Positions 47,886 to 57,681 of a stretch of 64,000 nt of DNA are shown piece by piece. Made by a program: the position numbers and the translations under genes. How positions within the stretch are numbered: position 1 is the stretch's first letter; every line of letters begins with the position of its first letter. The notes beneath the pieces were generated by a model, which saw only the letters and a program-made list of their open reading frames with translations, did no database searches and was not told the DNA's origin. The stretch comes from Mesorhizobium sp. Root157 (GTDB lineage: Bacteria; Pseudomonadota; Alphaproteobacteria; Rhizobiales; Rhizobiaceae), in contig NZ_LMGJ01000001.1 in assembly GCF_001427385.1 (NCBI RefSeq), positions 124,001 through 188,000 on the forward strand. Reading direction: 5' to 3'.

Positions 47886-48368
47886 TCACTCATCGCCGGA
47901 TGCGCCTGTTGCGCCCGGCACATTCGCCGCCGCTTTCCGGCGCGCGGCGATCCGATCCTGGCGTTCGACGCCGATCAGTTCGGCGACACGCCAAACGGTG
48001 TTGTCTTCAAGTTCATGCAACTCGCCGTCGGCGTAGACGACTTCCCACAACAGGCCGACGAAGGCCTTGCGCGCCTCGGCATCGAGGTGCCGTTTCAACA
48101 CACTTGTGAAAGCGTAGAGATCGACCGCTTCGCGATTGGCTTTCTCACCGGCCTTGGCCAGCCGGGCCAGTTCTTCGCCGCGAACGCCATAGGTTTCAGC
48201 CAACAGCGTTTTGAAACGTTCCCATTCGGCATCATGCCGAACCCCGTCGACGTCCATGATGTGGAAGAGCAGCGCCGATGCGGCGATACGAGGATCGTCA
48301 TCCACGTTGCGCTGGCCAGCACAAGAGCCAGGCAGATCCCTGAGAAATGACAGCACGCGATCAAGCAT
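47886..48368 (-). CDS. TerB-like tellurite-resistance-domain protein
   Basis: A 160-residue helical protein with the TerB-like pattern DPRIAASALLFHIMDVDGV...ERFKTLLAETYGV and FVGLLWEVVYADGELHELEDNTVWRVAELIGV (in parts), which carries conserved Asp/Glu residues thought to bind metal. The cellular role of single-copy TerB-domain proteins is unknown. No other ter genes lie nearby, so tellurite resistance should not be assumed. Confidence 0.88.
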   Translation of the reverse strand: MLDRVLSFLRDLPGSCAGQRNVDDDPRIAASALLFHIMDVDGVRHDAEWERFKTLLAETYGVRGEELARLAKAGEKANREAVDLYAFTSVLKRHLDAEARKAFVGLLWEVVYADGELHELEDNTVWRVAELIGVERQDRIAARRKAAANVPGATGASGDE

Positions 48369-48471
48369 CGACTGATTCCCGTTAGCCCGAAACTATCCAC
48401 AAGCGGAATAAACCGCAAATGCAGCGATGGAACCGGCCTGATTTACGATCCGGTTTCTGAACCGCCCCGGA

Positions 48472-50091
48472 TCAGAATAACCTGAAGCGGCCAGGCGTCG
48501 CCGTCGTCGCGTCTTCAGGTTCGACGCCGGGATCGTCGGGCAGGCGCACCGGATGCTCCGCTGCGTCCGTTGTCTCATGAAGCGTTGGCGTTGGGGCATC
48601 AACGATGATCGGCTGCTCGGCCGTGACCGGCCCCACTGAGCTTTTTCCATGCCGGGTCGAAGCTTTCGCGGTCGGCTTCGCGGCATGATCGACGACATCG
48701 TTTACCGCCGTTGCATCCTCACGACCTTGAATGCCAGCCAACGGCGCCGCAATGGCGACGGAAATCTCGGCGCCGCTCGCCTCATTGTCGATCAGTTGGC
48801 CAAATCGCTCCGTCGGCGCGCGCCATTCGAAGGCGTCGAGTTTTCCGGTCACAGGCGAGATCGGCGCCCAGCGCTCGGAAACGACGCCATCGGCCACCCA
48901 GACCGGATCGCGCGGCGCACGCACGGCCTTGGCCAGCCACTGCCGGACCTTGCCCTCGTCACCGGTTTCGGCCTCCTCGATGTCGGCCAGCAGCAGATAG
49001 GCGCCCTCGCGACGGTCGATACGGATAGCCGCTTCCGCCTCGGCCCTTGCGGCCCTGTAGTCCTGCGCGTCGAGCGCGGCGCGCGCGACGGCAAGCGAAG
49101 CCTCGGCGTTGTTCTTCTTCATATCCTGCAGCTTGCGCGCCCGGCCAAGCCGGTCGAGCACGGCGTCGCCCGGGCGGGCGTGGGTGTAGAGATCGGCGAT
49201 TTCGGGATGCGGTTCGGCGCGCCAGGCAGCCTCCAAGACCTTGGTGCCCTTGCGCACGTCGTTCTGCTGGAAAAGTGTTTTGGCGGCAACGATGGCTGCC
49301 GGCACGAATTCCGGTTGCAGACGATTGGCTTCCAGAGCGGCGGCCCTGGCCCCGGCGGGATCGCTGTCCATGAGCGCCTCGGCCTTGGCGGTCAGAAGCA
49401 CGGCGCGACGGCGGTTGGCCGCGTCGCGCTCGATCTGGTGCGTGGATTTCTGCGCATTGACCAGGGTCAGCGCTCCGTCCCAATCGCCGCGCGCGGTCAG
49501 TTCCTCAAGCGTCGATTCCGCCGCCCAGGCAAGCTGCGGCGCTGCAGAGGCGGCACGGCCCGCATAATGACGCGCAGCGGTGCGGTCGCCGAGCCGCTCC
49601 GCCTCCAGATAAAGCCCGCGCAGGCCGAGCAGCCGCATCTCGGGATCGTCCAGCATGGCCTCGAACTTCTGGCGGGCAGCGTCATGATCGCCTTCGAGCA
49701 AGGACGCCTGCGCCTCCAGAAGATAGATCAGCGGCTCCTGATCGGAGCGGATCAGCTTGGCGGCTTCCTTGCTCTTCTTGCGCGCCAGCCCGGCATCGCC
49801 GGCACCGGCCGCGATCATGCCGGTCGACAGCGCCTGATAGCCACGGTCCCTGCGCCGCACCCTGAAATGCCGGGCAATGGCATAGGGACTGTTCCAGACC
49901 GACTTGACCAGCCACCACGCGATCATGATCGCGGCAACCACCGCGACGATCGCAACCGCCGCCACCATCAGGCTGATCTGATACTGGTAACCGTCGAAGG
50001 TGACGACCATGTCGCCCGGCCTGTCCGCCAGCCAGGCGAAGCCAAGCCCGAGCGCGAAGACGACGGCTAGGAAAAACAGGATGCGGATCAT
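48472..50091 (-). CDS. hemY: HemY-family membrane-anchored TPR protein
   Basis: A 539-residue protein with two N-terminal membrane helices (MIRILFFLAVVFALGLGFAWLA and ISLMVAAVAIVAVVAAIMIAWW) and a long region of tetratricopeptide-like repeats (residues about 85-390), ending in a low-complexity acidic/Pro-Thr tail. HemY homologues are encoded with heme-synthesis genes and are proposed to assist that pathway; no enzymatic activity is known. It is the fourth gene of hemC-hemD-mitofilin-hemY, 10 bases behind the mitofilin gene. Confidence 0.9.
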   Translation of the reverse strand: MIRILFFLAVVFALGLGFAWLADRPGDMVVTFDGYQYQISLMVAAVAIVAVVAAIMIAWWLVKSVWNSPYAIARHFRVRRRDRGYQALSTGMIAAGAGDAGLARKKSKEAAKLIRSDQEPLIYLLEAQASLLEGDHDAARQKFEAMLDDPEMRLLGLRGLYLEAERLGDRTAARHYAGRAASAAPQLAWAAESTLEELTARGDWDGALTLVNAQKSTHQIERDAANRRRAVLLTAKAEALMDSDPAGARAAALEANRLQPEFVPAAIVAAKTLFQQNDVRKGTKVLEAAWRAEPHPEIADLYTHARPGDAVLDRLGRARKLQDMKKNNAEASLAVARAALDAQDYRAARAEAEAAIRIDRREGAYLLLADIEEAETGDEGKVRQWLAKAVRAPRDPVWVADGVVSERWAPISPVTGKLDAFEWRAPTERFGQLIDNEASGAEISVAIAAPLAGIQGREDATAVNDVVDHAAKPTAKASTRHGKSSVGPVTAEQPIIVDAPTPTLHETTDAAEHPVRLPDDPGVEPEDATTATPGRFRLF

Positions 50092-50101
50092 TGCCTGTGC
50101 C

Positions 50102-51526
50102 TCACGTCTTCATGGCGCTGGAAATCAGCGCATCGATCTGGGTCTCGACCTCCATGCGCGCCTTGAGCCTGGCAGCGAATTCGGCGCCGGCGGTCCTGGC
50201 CGCATCCGGCAGGCTGTCATATTCGGCAAGCGCCTTGGCGTAGTCGGCCTGGGTCACGGCCACTTCCATGCGCGCCACCGTCTCGGGAACGCCAGCACCT
50301 TCCACAGCCCCTATCGGCCGCACCTTCACCAGCGATTCCGCGCTCGACATCAGGCGCTCGACAAAGCCGGCATTCTCGTCGACCGGCCTTGCCGCCGCGA
50401 CCATTGCGTTGGCAGCGGCATCGGTTTCGGCGGAAATTTCAGCGCGCGTTGGCACGCCCTTTTCCGCATGGGCGCGTAGCGTCGCCGATTGGGGGGCGTC
50501 GGGCGCGATCGCCGCGAAGGTTTCAAGCTCGGCCGCGAAAGGCGCCCCGCGATCGAGCGCCGATTTCAACGCCGAGGCTGCGATCGCCAGCGCGATCTTG
50601 GGCTGCGAGGCCTGCGCCTCGACCGTGGTCGAAAGCGACGAGACGGATTGTTCCAGTGCCGCCAGCCGATCCCCCTGCCCCGCTGCGGCATCGGCTTCAG
50701 ATTTGATCGAGGCTTCGAGGGAAGACAATTTGTCATTGATCGGCGTGAGGTCGACCGGTTCGACCTTGGCTGCCCCGCCCAGCGCCGTGACGGCAGCCTC
50801 GATCTGCTGAACCTTGTCGGTCAGCGCGGCAACCTGTGCCCCATCGGCCGGCGTGCTGGCCTCGACCGAGGCCTTCAGCGTGGTAAGGTCTGCCCTGACC
50901 TGATCCAGCGCTTGTGATAACCCATCAACCTTGGCGGCGGCATCGCCGCCGCTTCCGGAGTCCGCAAGGGCGGCGACCTCCCTTTGCAGCGAAGCCATCT
51001 GACTGTTCACGCCATCCAGCGCAGCGGAACCAGGCGCGCCAAGAATGCCGGCGAACTGCAGCGCGCCGGCCCCTGCAAGGGCGATGACGCCGCCCAGAAT
51101 ACCCGCCGCAATGCCGTTCATCCCACTGCGCCCCGATTTAGCCGGTGCAGCGGTGGCGCCAGCCTCGTCCGCTTCCGCCCAGTTGGGCGACGGCTCGCTC
51201 GAAGCATTGCTCGAAGGCCAATCCTCCGTCGACTTGGGAGGCTGGTCGTTGAACGAGTAGTCGAAACTGCCGCGCTCCGAACCGACCGTCGTCTCGGCGT
51301 TGTCCGCCGACTTGTCCGATTCGGCGGCGGCTTCCGTGCCCTGGCCATGATTTGCAGCGGCGACGGCATCCGGCTGCAAGGCGCTTTGCGCCGATTCGGC
51401 AGCCGACTCATCATTTGGAGCCGAGGCCTTGTCGTCAACGATATGCGAAACGGCATCCGGCTCGAGGTCGATCGTCACCGGATCGCGTGCCCTTTTCGAA
51501 TGGCGCGTTTTCGGCGTCTTGACCAT
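50102..51526 (-). CDS. Alphaproteobacterial mitofilin (Mic60-like) inner-membrane protein
   Basis: A 474-residue protein with a long Ala/Glu/Ser-rich, low-complexity cytoplasmic N-terminus, one membrane helix at about residues 133-158 (GIAAGILGGVIALAGAGAL), a coiled-coil region from about 170 to 330 and a C-terminal helical mitofilin domain. Mic60 relatives in alphaproteobacteria are encoded beside heme-synthesis genes, as here, and are the proposed ancestors of the mitochondrial crista-junction protein. Expected role: shaping inner membranes or contact with the outer membrane. Lies between hemD and hemY. Confidence 0.88.
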   Translation of the reverse strand: MVKTPKTRHSKRARDPVTIDLEPDAVSHIVDDKASAPNDESAAESAQSALQPDAVAAANHGQGTEAAAESDKSADNAETTVGSERGSFDYSFNDQPPKSTEDWPSSNASSEPSPNWAEADEAGATAAPAKSGRSGMNGIAAGILGGVIALAGAGALQFAGILGAPGSAALDGVNSQMASLQREVAALADSGSGGDAAAKVDGLSQALDQVRADLTTLKASVEASTPADGAQVAALTDKVQQIEAAVTALGGAAKVEPVDLTPINDKLSSLEASIKSEADAAAGQGDRLAALEQSVSSLSTTVEAQASQPKIALAIAASALKSALDRGAPFAAELETFAAIAPDAPQSATLRAHAEKGVPTRAEISAETDAAANAMVAAARPVDENAGFVERLMSSAESLVKVRPIGAVEGAGVPETVARMEVAVTQADYAKALAEYDSLPDAARTAGAEFAARLKARMEVETQIDALISSAMKT

Positions 51527-51599
51527 GCCTGGCTCCCCAAAACTCGGTTCGTCTTTACCGCACCGCCAAGAGGCAATGAGAAAAGAGGTCTAGCACACC

Positions 51600-52349
51600 T
51601 CAAAGCGGTGAAAAGGGGCGGTGTGATGACGCGGTTCGGGACAGCGTTGCCAAAAGCGCCAGCAATGCCGGCTCCGTCGGCCGGGATGCAACCCGCACGG
51701 CGCTGCCGCAATTCGGCCCCAACGCCGACGCGATGCGTTCGGAAAGCGCGAAAAACCCTGCGCCCTCAAACAGATGGCGCAGTTCGGTCCGCGCGGTCAA
51801 TTGCCCGGCGGCATGAGCCGCCTTGGCCGAGTAGAGCAGCAGCGCATCGACAGGCCGGTCAGCCAAACGGTCGCAAACAGCCTCGCTGGAGTACTCCAAA
51901 CTGACGGTATCGTAGCTCTCCAATGGATGGACCCGCACGCCGGCCCGGCCCAGCCGATCCTCGAACCCGGCGAAGCGGGCCTGCCCGCACAGATAGACCA
52001 AAGCACCGGAAAAGGACGTGGCGATCTGGTCAGCCAGCGCCAGCGCATCGCCCGGACCTTCATGCACCGGGGACAAGCCCGCCGCCCGCGCGGCTTCGGC
52101 GGTCTTCGGTCCCACCGCGTAGCACCGGAGTCCGGAAAGCCTTGAAAGCAGCTCCGGCGTGGCGTGGCGGATCGCATTGGCGCTGGTGACGGCAACCGTC
52201 GCGGCGCCGGTCGGCACGGCTTCCGGTCCCAGCGGCAGCGGCCTGGTATCGGAAAGCGGCAGGAGCACTGGCTCGAAGCCCAGTTCCGCCAGTTTTTGGG
52301 CCGTACGGCTGGCCCCCGGCTCAGGTCGCGTGATCAACACGCGACGCAT
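51600..52349 (-). CDS. hemD: Uroporphyrinogen-III synthase
   Basis: A 249-residue enzyme that closes and inverts ring D of hydroxymethylbilane in heme and cobalamin synthesis. Family segments: [49 protein letters not shown] and [11 protein letters not shown]. Low conservation is normal for the family. The start ATG 52349 is one base after the hemC stop, so the two are probably coupled. Confidence 0.92.
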   Translation of the reverse strand: MRRVLITRPEPGASRTAQKLAELGFEPVLLPLSDTRPLPLGPEAVPTGAATVAVTSANAIRHATPELLSRLSGLRCYAVGPKTAEAARAAGLSPVHEGPGDALALADQIATSFSGALVYLCGQARFAGFEDRLGRAGVRVHPLESYDTVSLEYSSEAVCDRLADRPVDALLLYSAKAAHAAGQLTARTELRHLFEGAGFFALSERIASALGPNCGSAVRVASRPTEPALLALLATLSRTASSHRPFSPL

Positions 52350-52350
52350 G

Positions 52351-53277
52351 TCAGAACCAGCCTTCGAAGAACTGTGTGCCGGCCTTGGCGCGGATATCGG
52401 CTCCCGCCTGGCGGCCGATGGCGGCGGCGCTGGCGGCATCTCCTTGCGCTTCGATCTCGTGCCAGACCGTACCGTCCGGCGTGATGATCAGACCCTTGAA
52501 GCTCAGCCCGCCGGCCTCAACAGTCGCATAGCCGGCAATCGGCGTCCGGCACGAGCCGTCGAGCGCGGCAAGGAATGCGCGTTCACAGGCGAGCGCCTGC
52601 CCGGTCGCCACGTGATGGATCGGCTGGAGCATCCGCGTCACGGCTTCGTCGCCGACGCGATTTTCAATGCTGATCGCGCCTTGGCCCGGCGCCGGCGGAA
52701 AGGTCTCGAGCGCCATCACGTCGGTGGCGATATGATCCATGCCGAGCCGCCTCAGCCCGGCCAGCGCCAGTATGGTGGCTTCCGCGACGCCTTCGTCGAG
52801 CTTGCGCAGGCGTGTCTGCACATTGCCGCGAAACAGCACGACGTCGAGATCGGGCCTGATGCGGCGGATCAGGGCCTGCCGGCGCAGCGACGACGAGCCG
52901 ACTTTTGCACCCTGCGGCAGGTCGGCGATGGATCTTGCCGTCTTGCCGATGAAGGAATCGCGCGCATCCTCGCGCGGCAGGAAAGTGGACAGGTCCAGCC
53001 CTTCCGGCAGCACGGTCGGCATGTCCTTGGACGAATGCACCGCGATGTCGATGCGCCGGTCGTACAGCGCCTCCTCCAGTTCCTTGGTGAACAGGCCCTT
53101 GCCGCCGGCTTCCGACAGCGGGCGATTCTGGATGCGGTCGCCAGTGGTGGTGATGGGCACGATCTCGAATGCCTGTTCCGGCAGGTCGTGCGCCTTCATC
53201 AGCCTGGCGCGTGCCTCGTGCGCCTGAGCCATCGCAAGTTGGCTGGCGCGCGTTCCGATTTTCAATACAGTTTGCAT
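52351..53277 (-). CDS. hemC: Hydroxymethylbilane synthase (porphobilinogen deaminase)
   Basis: A 308-residue enzyme that polymerises four porphobilinogens. The dipyrromethane cofactor Cys is in [44 protein letters not shown] and [18 protein letters not shown] are other signatures. ATG 53277 marks the family N-terminus ([12 protein letters not shown]); the longer open frame overlaps the divergent tsaD gene. First gene of hemC-hemD-mitofilin-hemY. Confidence 0.96.
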   Translation of the reverse strand: MQTVLKIGTRASQLAMAQAHEARARLMKAHDLPEQAFEIVPITTTGDRIQNRPLSEAGGKGLFTKELEEALYDRRIDIAVHSSKDMPTVLPEGLDLSTFLPREDARDSFIGKTARSIADLPQGAKVGSSSLRRQALIRRIRPDLDVVLFRGNVQTRLRKLDEGVAEATILALAGLRRLGMDHIATDVMALETFPPAPGQGAISIENRVGDEAVTRMLQPIHHVATGQALACERAFLAALDGSCRTPIAGYATVEAGGLSFKGLIITPDGTVWHEIEAQGDAASAAAIGRQAGADIRAKAGTQFFEGWF

Positions 53278-53355
53278 GACGCGCGGTCCGTGATAACCCC
53301 CCGGCTTGGCAAGGTTTGGCAAGCTTTCTCCTATCGGGGAAAACACCGTCGGGCA

Positions 53356-54465
53356 ATGTTGAAGGTTTGCGACGAATTGATCCGTGTGCTTGGTATAGAG
53401 ACGAGTTGTGACGAGACGGCAGCGAGCGTCGTCTCGTTGGCGAACGATTCCCGCCCGGAAATTCTTTCCAACATCGTATTGAGCCAGATCGAGGAGCATG
53501 CCGCATTCGGCGGCGTCGTGCCCGAAATCGCCGCCCGCGCCCATGTCGAGGCGCTTGACGGCATCGTCGAGGCGGCGCTGGCTGATTCCGGTTTCGATCT
53601 ATCCGACATCGACGCCATAGCGGCGACTGCCGGGCCCGGCCTTGTCGGCGGCCTGATCGTCGGGCTGATGACGGCCAAGGCCATTGCCGCGGCAGCCGGC
53701 AAACCGCTCATCGCCATCAACCACCTGGAAGGCCATGCGCTTACTGCGCGCCTCACCGATGGTCTGGAATTTCCTTATCTTTTGTTGCTGGTTTCCGGCG
53801 GCCACACCCAGATCGTGCGGGTGGCCGGTGTCGGTGACTACCAGCGCTGGGCGACCACCATCGACGATGCTCTGGGGGAAGCCTTCGACAAGACGGCCAA
53901 GATGCTCGGCCTGCCTTATCCCGGCGGCCCAAACGTCGAAAAGGCCGCAGCCACGGGCGATTCGACCCGTTTCGCCTTTCCACGGCCGATGAAGGGATCG
54001 GCGCAGCCGGATTTCTCCTTCTCCGGTCTCAAGACCGCCGTGCGGCAGGCATCCGCCGCCATTGCCCCGCTGACCGAGCAGGACGTTTGCGACATCTGCG
54101 CCTCGTTCCAGGCGGCTGTGGCCGACGCTTTGGCAGACAGGGTCTTGCGCGCACTGAACCGCTTCCGCGCCGAGTTCCAGGCCATCGAGACGCCGGCACT
54201 GGTCGTGGCGGGCGGTGTCGCCGCCAACCGGGCGATCAAACAGACGCTTGAGCAGCTTTGCCGGCAAACCGGCTTCCGTTTCGTCGCACCGCCGCTGAAG
54301 CTTTGCACGGACAATGCCGCCATGATCGCCTGGGCAGGGATCGAGCGGCTCCAGTCCGGCATGGTGGATGCCGATGCCTTCGATTTCGTGCCGCGCTCGC
54401 GCTGGCCGCTCGACGGCGTGTCGGCACCGGTCGTCGGCTCAGGCCGGCGCGGAGCCAAGGCATGA
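53356..54465 (+). CDS. tsaD: tRNA N6-adenosine threonylcarbamoyltransferase
   Basis: A 369-residue enzyme of the TsaD/Kae1 family that forms t6A37 in tRNAs reading ANN codons. Motifs: [16 protein letters not shown], the metal-binding HxxxH of [39 protein letters not shown] and [11 protein letters not shown]. The start is not certain: ATG 53356 gives a nine-residue lead; TTG 53374 would give the common [14 protein letters not shown] start. It is divergent from hemC with 78 bases between, and overlaps gpsA by four bases, as in many alphaproteobacteria. Confidence 0.95.
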   Translation: MLKVCDELIRVLGIETSCDETAASVVSLANDSRPEILSNIVLSQIEEHAAFGGVVPEIAARAHVEALDGIVEAALADSGFDLSDIDAIAATAGPGLVGGLIVGLMTAKAIAAAAGKPLIAINHLEGHALTARLTDGLEFPYLLLLVSGGHTQIVRVAGVGDYQRWATTIDDALGEAFDKTAKMLGLPYPGGPNVEKAAATGDSTRFAFPRPMKGSAQPDFSFSGLKTAVRQASAAIAPLTEQDVCDICASFQAAVADALADRVLRALNRFRAEFQAIETPALVVAGGVAANRAIKQTLEQLCRQTGFRFVAPPLKLCTDNAAMIAWAGIERLQSGMVDADAFDFVPRSRWPLDGVSAPVVGSGRRGAKA

Positions 54466-55463
54466 CAACCATCGACGCAAAAGCCTGGCGCATCACGGTG
54501 CTTGGCGGTGGAGCCTGGGGAACGGCGCTTGGACTGGCCATGCTGCGCGCCGGCCATTCGGTCCGGCTGTGGGCGCGCGACGCCCAGATGGTCGCCTCGA
54601 TCGGACGCGGTGAAAACCCGCGCTATCTGCCGGGCATCGCCCTCGACACCGGCATCGCCGCGACCACCGATATCCGCGAAGCGCTTGCCGACGCCGACTG
54701 TGTGCTGGTGGTGACGCCGGCGCAATCGTTGCGCGCGGTTCTGGCGCAAGTCGCGCCCGACATCCGGGGCAATGCGCCTCTTGTGCTGTGCGCCAAGGGC
54801 ATCGAACGCGAAACCGGGGCGCTTTTGTCATCCATCGTCGCGGAAATCTTGCCCGGCAACCCGGTTGCAATCCTGTCCGGTCCGAGCTTTGCCGCCGACG
54901 TCGCCCGGGGATTGCCGACGGCTGTGGTTGTCGCGGCACGCCAGGAGACGCTGGCGATCGAACTCGCGGCACGCTTTTCGGCACGGAACCTGCGCTGCTA
55001 CTCCAGCGACGACGTCACCGGCGTCGAGATCGGCGGCGCGCTGAAGAACGTCTTCGCCATTGCAGCCGGGGCTGTGACTGGCGCCGGCCTTGGCGCCAGC
55101 GCACAAGCCGCAATGGTCACACGCGGCTTCGTCGAACTGCGCCGTATCGGAGCTGCCTTCGGAGCAAGGCCGGAAACATTGATGGGCCTGTCCGGCCTCG
55201 GCGACCTGCTGCTCACCTGTTCCTCCACCCAATCGCGAAACTTCGCCTATGGCCTTGCCTTGGGACGAGGCGAACCGCTTGCCGGCAGGCCGCTGGCCGA
55301 AGGTGTGGCAACAGCGGCAATCGCCGCGCGCATCGCCGCAGAACGCGGGGTCGATGCGCCAATCATCATGGCCACCGCCGCCATACTCGACGGCAGCGTC
55401 ACCATCGGCGAGGCCGTTTCGGCCCTGATGGCGCGGCCGCTCAAGAACGAAACAGAAGTTTAG
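54462..55463 (+). CDS. gpsA: Glycerol-3-phosphate dehydrogenase [NAD(P)+]
   Basis: A 333-residue enzyme that reduces dihydroxyacetone phosphate to sn-glycerol 3-phosphate for phospholipid synthesis. Nucleotide-binding [22 protein letters not shown], then [44 protein letters not shown], the catalytic-Lys-containing [15 protein letters not shown] and [21 protein letters not shown] (in part). It starts inside the tsaD stop (ATGA). Confidence 0.96.
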   Translation: MTTIDAKAWRITVLGGGAWGTALGLAMLRAGHSVRLWARDAQMVASIGRGENPRYLPGIALDTGIAATTDIREALADADCVLVVTPAQSLRAVLAQVAPDIRGNAPLVLCAKGIERETGALLSSIVAEILPGNPVAILSGPSFAADVARGLPTAVVVAARQETLAIELAARFSARNLRCYSSDDVTGVEIGGALKNVFAIAAGAVTGAGLGASAQAAMVTRGFVELRRIGAAFGARPETLMGLSGLGDLLLTCSSTQSRNFAYGLALGRGEPLAGRPLAEGVATAAIAARIAAERGVDAPIIMATAAILDGSVTIGEAVSALMARPLKNETEV

Positions 55464-55479
55464 GCAGGAGAACCACGGA

Positions 55480-55773
55480 ATGCTGTTTGCGTTGATTTGC
55501 AAGGATAAACCAGGCGCGCTGCAAATTCGCATGGACACGCGCCCGCATCATGCCGCCTTCCTGAACGGCCTGAACGATGAAAAGAAGCTCGCCTTCGCCG
55601 GCCCCTTCCTGGACCCGGATGGCAAGCCCAATGGCAGCCTGGTCGTTATCGAGGCAGCCGATCAGGCAGATGCCGAAAAGATTGCCGCCAGCGACCCCTA
55701 CGCCAAGGCGGGCCTGTTCCAGAGTGTCGAGGTGCAGCCCTGGAACTGGGTATTCAACAAGCCGGCAGCATAA
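55480..55773 (+). CDS. YciI family protein
   Basis: A 97-residue ferredoxin-like-fold protein of the YciI family (MLFALICKDKPGALQIRMDTRPHHAAFL, LAFAGPFLDPDGKPNGSLVVIE, DPYAKAGLFQSVEVQPWNWVF, each in part). The conserved His and Asp form the putative active site. Homologues are dehalogenase- or stress-related but mostly uncharacterised. It is 16 bases behind gpsA with AGGAG upstream, and followed by an EVE-domain gene in the same order as in many Rhizobiales. Confidence 0.9.
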   Translation: MLFALICKDKPGALQIRMDTRPHHAAFLNGLNDEKKLAFAGPFLDPDGKPNGSLVVIEAADQADAEKIAASDPYAKAGLFQSVEVQPWNWVFNKPAA

Positions 55774-55809
55774 CGGCTCGACGACGCAGGCGACAACGGG
55801 GAGCGCGCA

Positions 55810-56235
55810 ATGAACTACTGGCTGTTCAAATCCGAGCCATTCAAGTTTTCCTTCGACGATCTCAAGAAGCTGGGCGCCAGGGGCACGCAATGGGACGGCG
55901 TGCGCAACTATGCGGCGCGCAACAACATGAAGGCGATGCAGATCGGCGACCTCGGCTTCTTCTACCATTCCAATGAAGGGCTCGACATCGTCGGCATCGC
56001 CGAAGTCTGTGCGCTGGCCCACCACGACACGACGACCGACGATCCGCGATGGGAGTGCGTCGACATCCGCGCCGTGCGCGATGTGCCGACGCCGCCGACG
56101 CTGGCCGACGTCAAGGCCAATCCGAAACTCTCCGAAATGGCGCTGGTGCGGCTGGGGCGTCTTTCCGTCCAGCCGGTAACGCCGGCCGAATGGAAGGAAG
56201 TCTGCCGCATGGGCGGCCTCGACCCGGCGACGTGA
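55810..56235 (+). CDS. EVE domain protein (thymocyte nuclear protein 1-like)
   Basis: A 141-residue PUA-superfamily EVE domain: MNYWLFKSEPFKFSFDDLKK, TQWDGVRNYAARNNMKAM, GDLGFFYHSNEGLDIVGIAEV. The domain is a modified-base reader (5-methyl or hydroxymethylcytosine, or RNA modifications) in characterised relatives. The aromatic cage residues (Trp29, Tyr-Trp of YW) appear preserved. It sits between the YciI-like gene and a methyltransferase whose start overlaps its stop (GTGA). Confidence 0.93.
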   Translation: MNYWLFKSEPFKFSFDDLKKLGARGTQWDGVRNYAARNNMKAMQIGDLGFFYHSNEGLDIVGIAEVCALAHHDTTTDDPRWECVDIRAVRDVPTPPTLADVKANPKLSEMALVRLGRLSVQPVTPAEWKEVCRMGGLDPAT

Positions 56236-56885
56236 CACTCACGCCCGCAACGGCCGAACGCTTCATTCGCGACAACACGGTGCTGCTGGCCCCGCCGCAT
56301 GTGCCGGAAATCCTGCTGCATCTTGCCGACGAAGCGCATGATCTGTGGCGGCGCACAGAGGAGGAACTGGCCGAAATCGGCTTGCCGCCGCCCTTCTGGG
56401 CTTTTGCCTGGGCCGGCGGCCAGGGCCTGGCGCGCTACATTCTCGATCACCCGCAAACAGTTCGCGAACTCAAGGTTCTGGATTTCGCATCAGGTTCCGG
56501 CCTTGTCGCCATTGCTGCCGCAAAAGCCGGCGCGGCCGAAGTGGCGGCGGCCGACATCGACCCGTTTTGCGAAACGGCGATCCGCCTCAACGCCGACGCC
56601 AACGCGGTGCAAGTGCACTTTCTAGGTGCGGACTGCATCGGGACCGACGAAGGATGGGATATCGTGCTCGCTGGCGATGTTTTTTACGAAAAGCCCTTTG
56701 CCGATCGCCTGATTCCCTGGTTTTCGGCCCTCAAGAGCCGCGGCGCTACCGTCCTCGTCGGCGATCCGGGCCGCGCCTATCTGCCGACATCCGGTTTTGA
56801 GAGACTCGCAGTCTACGAAGTGCCGGTCACGCGGGTGCTGGAAGATGCGGAAGTCAAGAAAACCAAGGTGTTGCGGCTCGTCTGA
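56232..56885 (+). CDS. Class I SAM-dependent methyltransferase, ETFB lysine methyltransferase-like
   Basis: A 217-residue protein of the family that includes electron-transfer-flavoprotein beta-subunit lysine methyltransferase (METTL20-type) and ribosomal L11 methyltransferase-like enzymes. The SAM site is VLDFASGSGLVAIAAAKAG with acidic AADIDPF. GDVFYEKPFADRLIPWF carries the post-motif typical of this family. The start GTG 56232 overlaps the EVE-domain stop. Whether it modifies ETFB or another protein is inferred from family resemblance. A dispersed palindrome follows its stop. Confidence 0.85.
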   Translation: MTLTPATAERFIRDNTVLLAPPHVPEILLHLADEAHDLWRRTEEELAEIGLPPPFWAFAWAGGQGLARYILDHPQTVRELKVLDFASGSGLVAIAAAKAGAAEVAAADIDPFCETAIRLNADANAVQVHFLGADCIGTDEGWDIVLAGDVFYEKPFADRLIPWFSALKSRGATVLVGDPGRAYLPTSGFERLAVYEVPVTRVLEDAEVKKTKVLRLV

Positions 56886-56889
56886 GGCT

Positions 56890-56994
56890 CTAGAGCGCGT
56901 CGCGATCTTTCAGATCCGCTGGCGCGCTCTAAGTGTTTGTTTTTATGCATGTCGTTATCCCGAAACCGGTTCCCACTTTCGGGCGACATGCATT
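56890..56994. repeat. Compound intergenic palindromic repeat
   Basis: Two adjacent imperfect palindromes: AGAGCGCG...CGCGCTCT (56891-56930) and GCATGTCG...CGACATGC, the latter containing CCGAAACCGGTTCCCACTTTCGGG. Same general type as the other repeats in the window and familiar from Mesorhizobium-like genomes. It lies between two convergent genes and may act as their terminator. Confidence 0.7.
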
Positions 56995-57541
56995 AGCGGA
57001 CGACTTTCAGCATCGTTTTACCCGACAATAACGGCAACAACCGCGCCATGGTGCGCGCCGTCACCGCCACGCAGCCTTGCGTCGGTGTGAAACCCGGCCG
57101 GGCCAGGTGAAAAAAGATGGCGCTGCCACGGCCCCGCCGCCGTGGCGCGATGTTCCAGTCCAGTACCAGACAGGCATCGTAGAGCCGGTCTTCGCGGCGC
57201 ATCCGCTCGTGGCTGGCGCCGTAAGGGATGCGCACCGGCCGGTTGTAGTTACGATCGTCCGGCACCTCGCACCAGCCGAGATCGGCGCCGATCGGCGCCA
57301 TCGGCAACCGTGTTCTGCGCGCTTTGGCAAAATGATCGTTGCGAAAATAGCCGGCCAGAATGCGCATCGACGCGAGCGGCGTCGCGCCATCGCCTTCCCG
57401 CTTGTTTGCCGATATGCCGCCCTTGCCCAAAGCGCAGGGAAAGACCAGTTTCCCCGCCTGCAGGAAGCCCTGGCTCCGGTTGCCTGGCTTCGCCCTGACG
57501 ATGAGGATTCGCAAACCCGAACGGAAAGTTGCATCCGCCAC
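56993..57541 (-). CDS. L,D-transpeptidase family protein (YkuD domain)
   Basis: A protein of about 182 residues with the YkuD catalytic fold. ALGKGGISANKREGDGATPLAS is the typical N-terminal part of this short form, and the active-site region reads FHLARPGFTPTQGCVAV with His and Cys in place; the motif TQGC replaces the usual SHGC, as in this subgroup. No signal peptide is visible. Starts at GTG 57541, 57577 or 57589 are possible; the last would add 16 residues. It may make 3-3 peptidoglycan cross-links or attach proteins, but localisation is uncertain. Confidence 0.8.
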   Translation of the reverse strand: MADATFRSGLRILIVRAKPGNRSQGFLQAGKLVFPCALGKGGISANKREGDGATPLASMRILAGYFRNDHFAKARRTRLPMAPIGADLGWCEVPDDRNYNRPVRIPYGASHERMRREDRLYDACLVLDWNIAPRRRGRGSAIFFHLARPGFTPTQGCVAVTARTMARLLPLLSGKTMLKVVR

Positions 57542-57681
57542 ATTGCGCTCGCGTTTTTTCAGGTATGATCTGGCCACGGAACAAATCACTGTGATCGGTT
57601 GCTGTGCCGGTCAGCTTCCGCATAAACGGACAACGGTCAACTGGCGGCTGCAAAAAACATTTCAAAACAACGGATTGATCC

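Noticed and set aside
47886-48368. Tellurite-resistance function for the TerB-domain gene
   Set aside because: No terZ, terC, terD or related genes nearby; single TerB-domain proteins are widespread with unknown roles.
52159-53355. Long upstream extension of the tsaD reading frame
   Set aside because: It runs antisense through hemD and hemC; the TsaD family start lies near 53356-53374.
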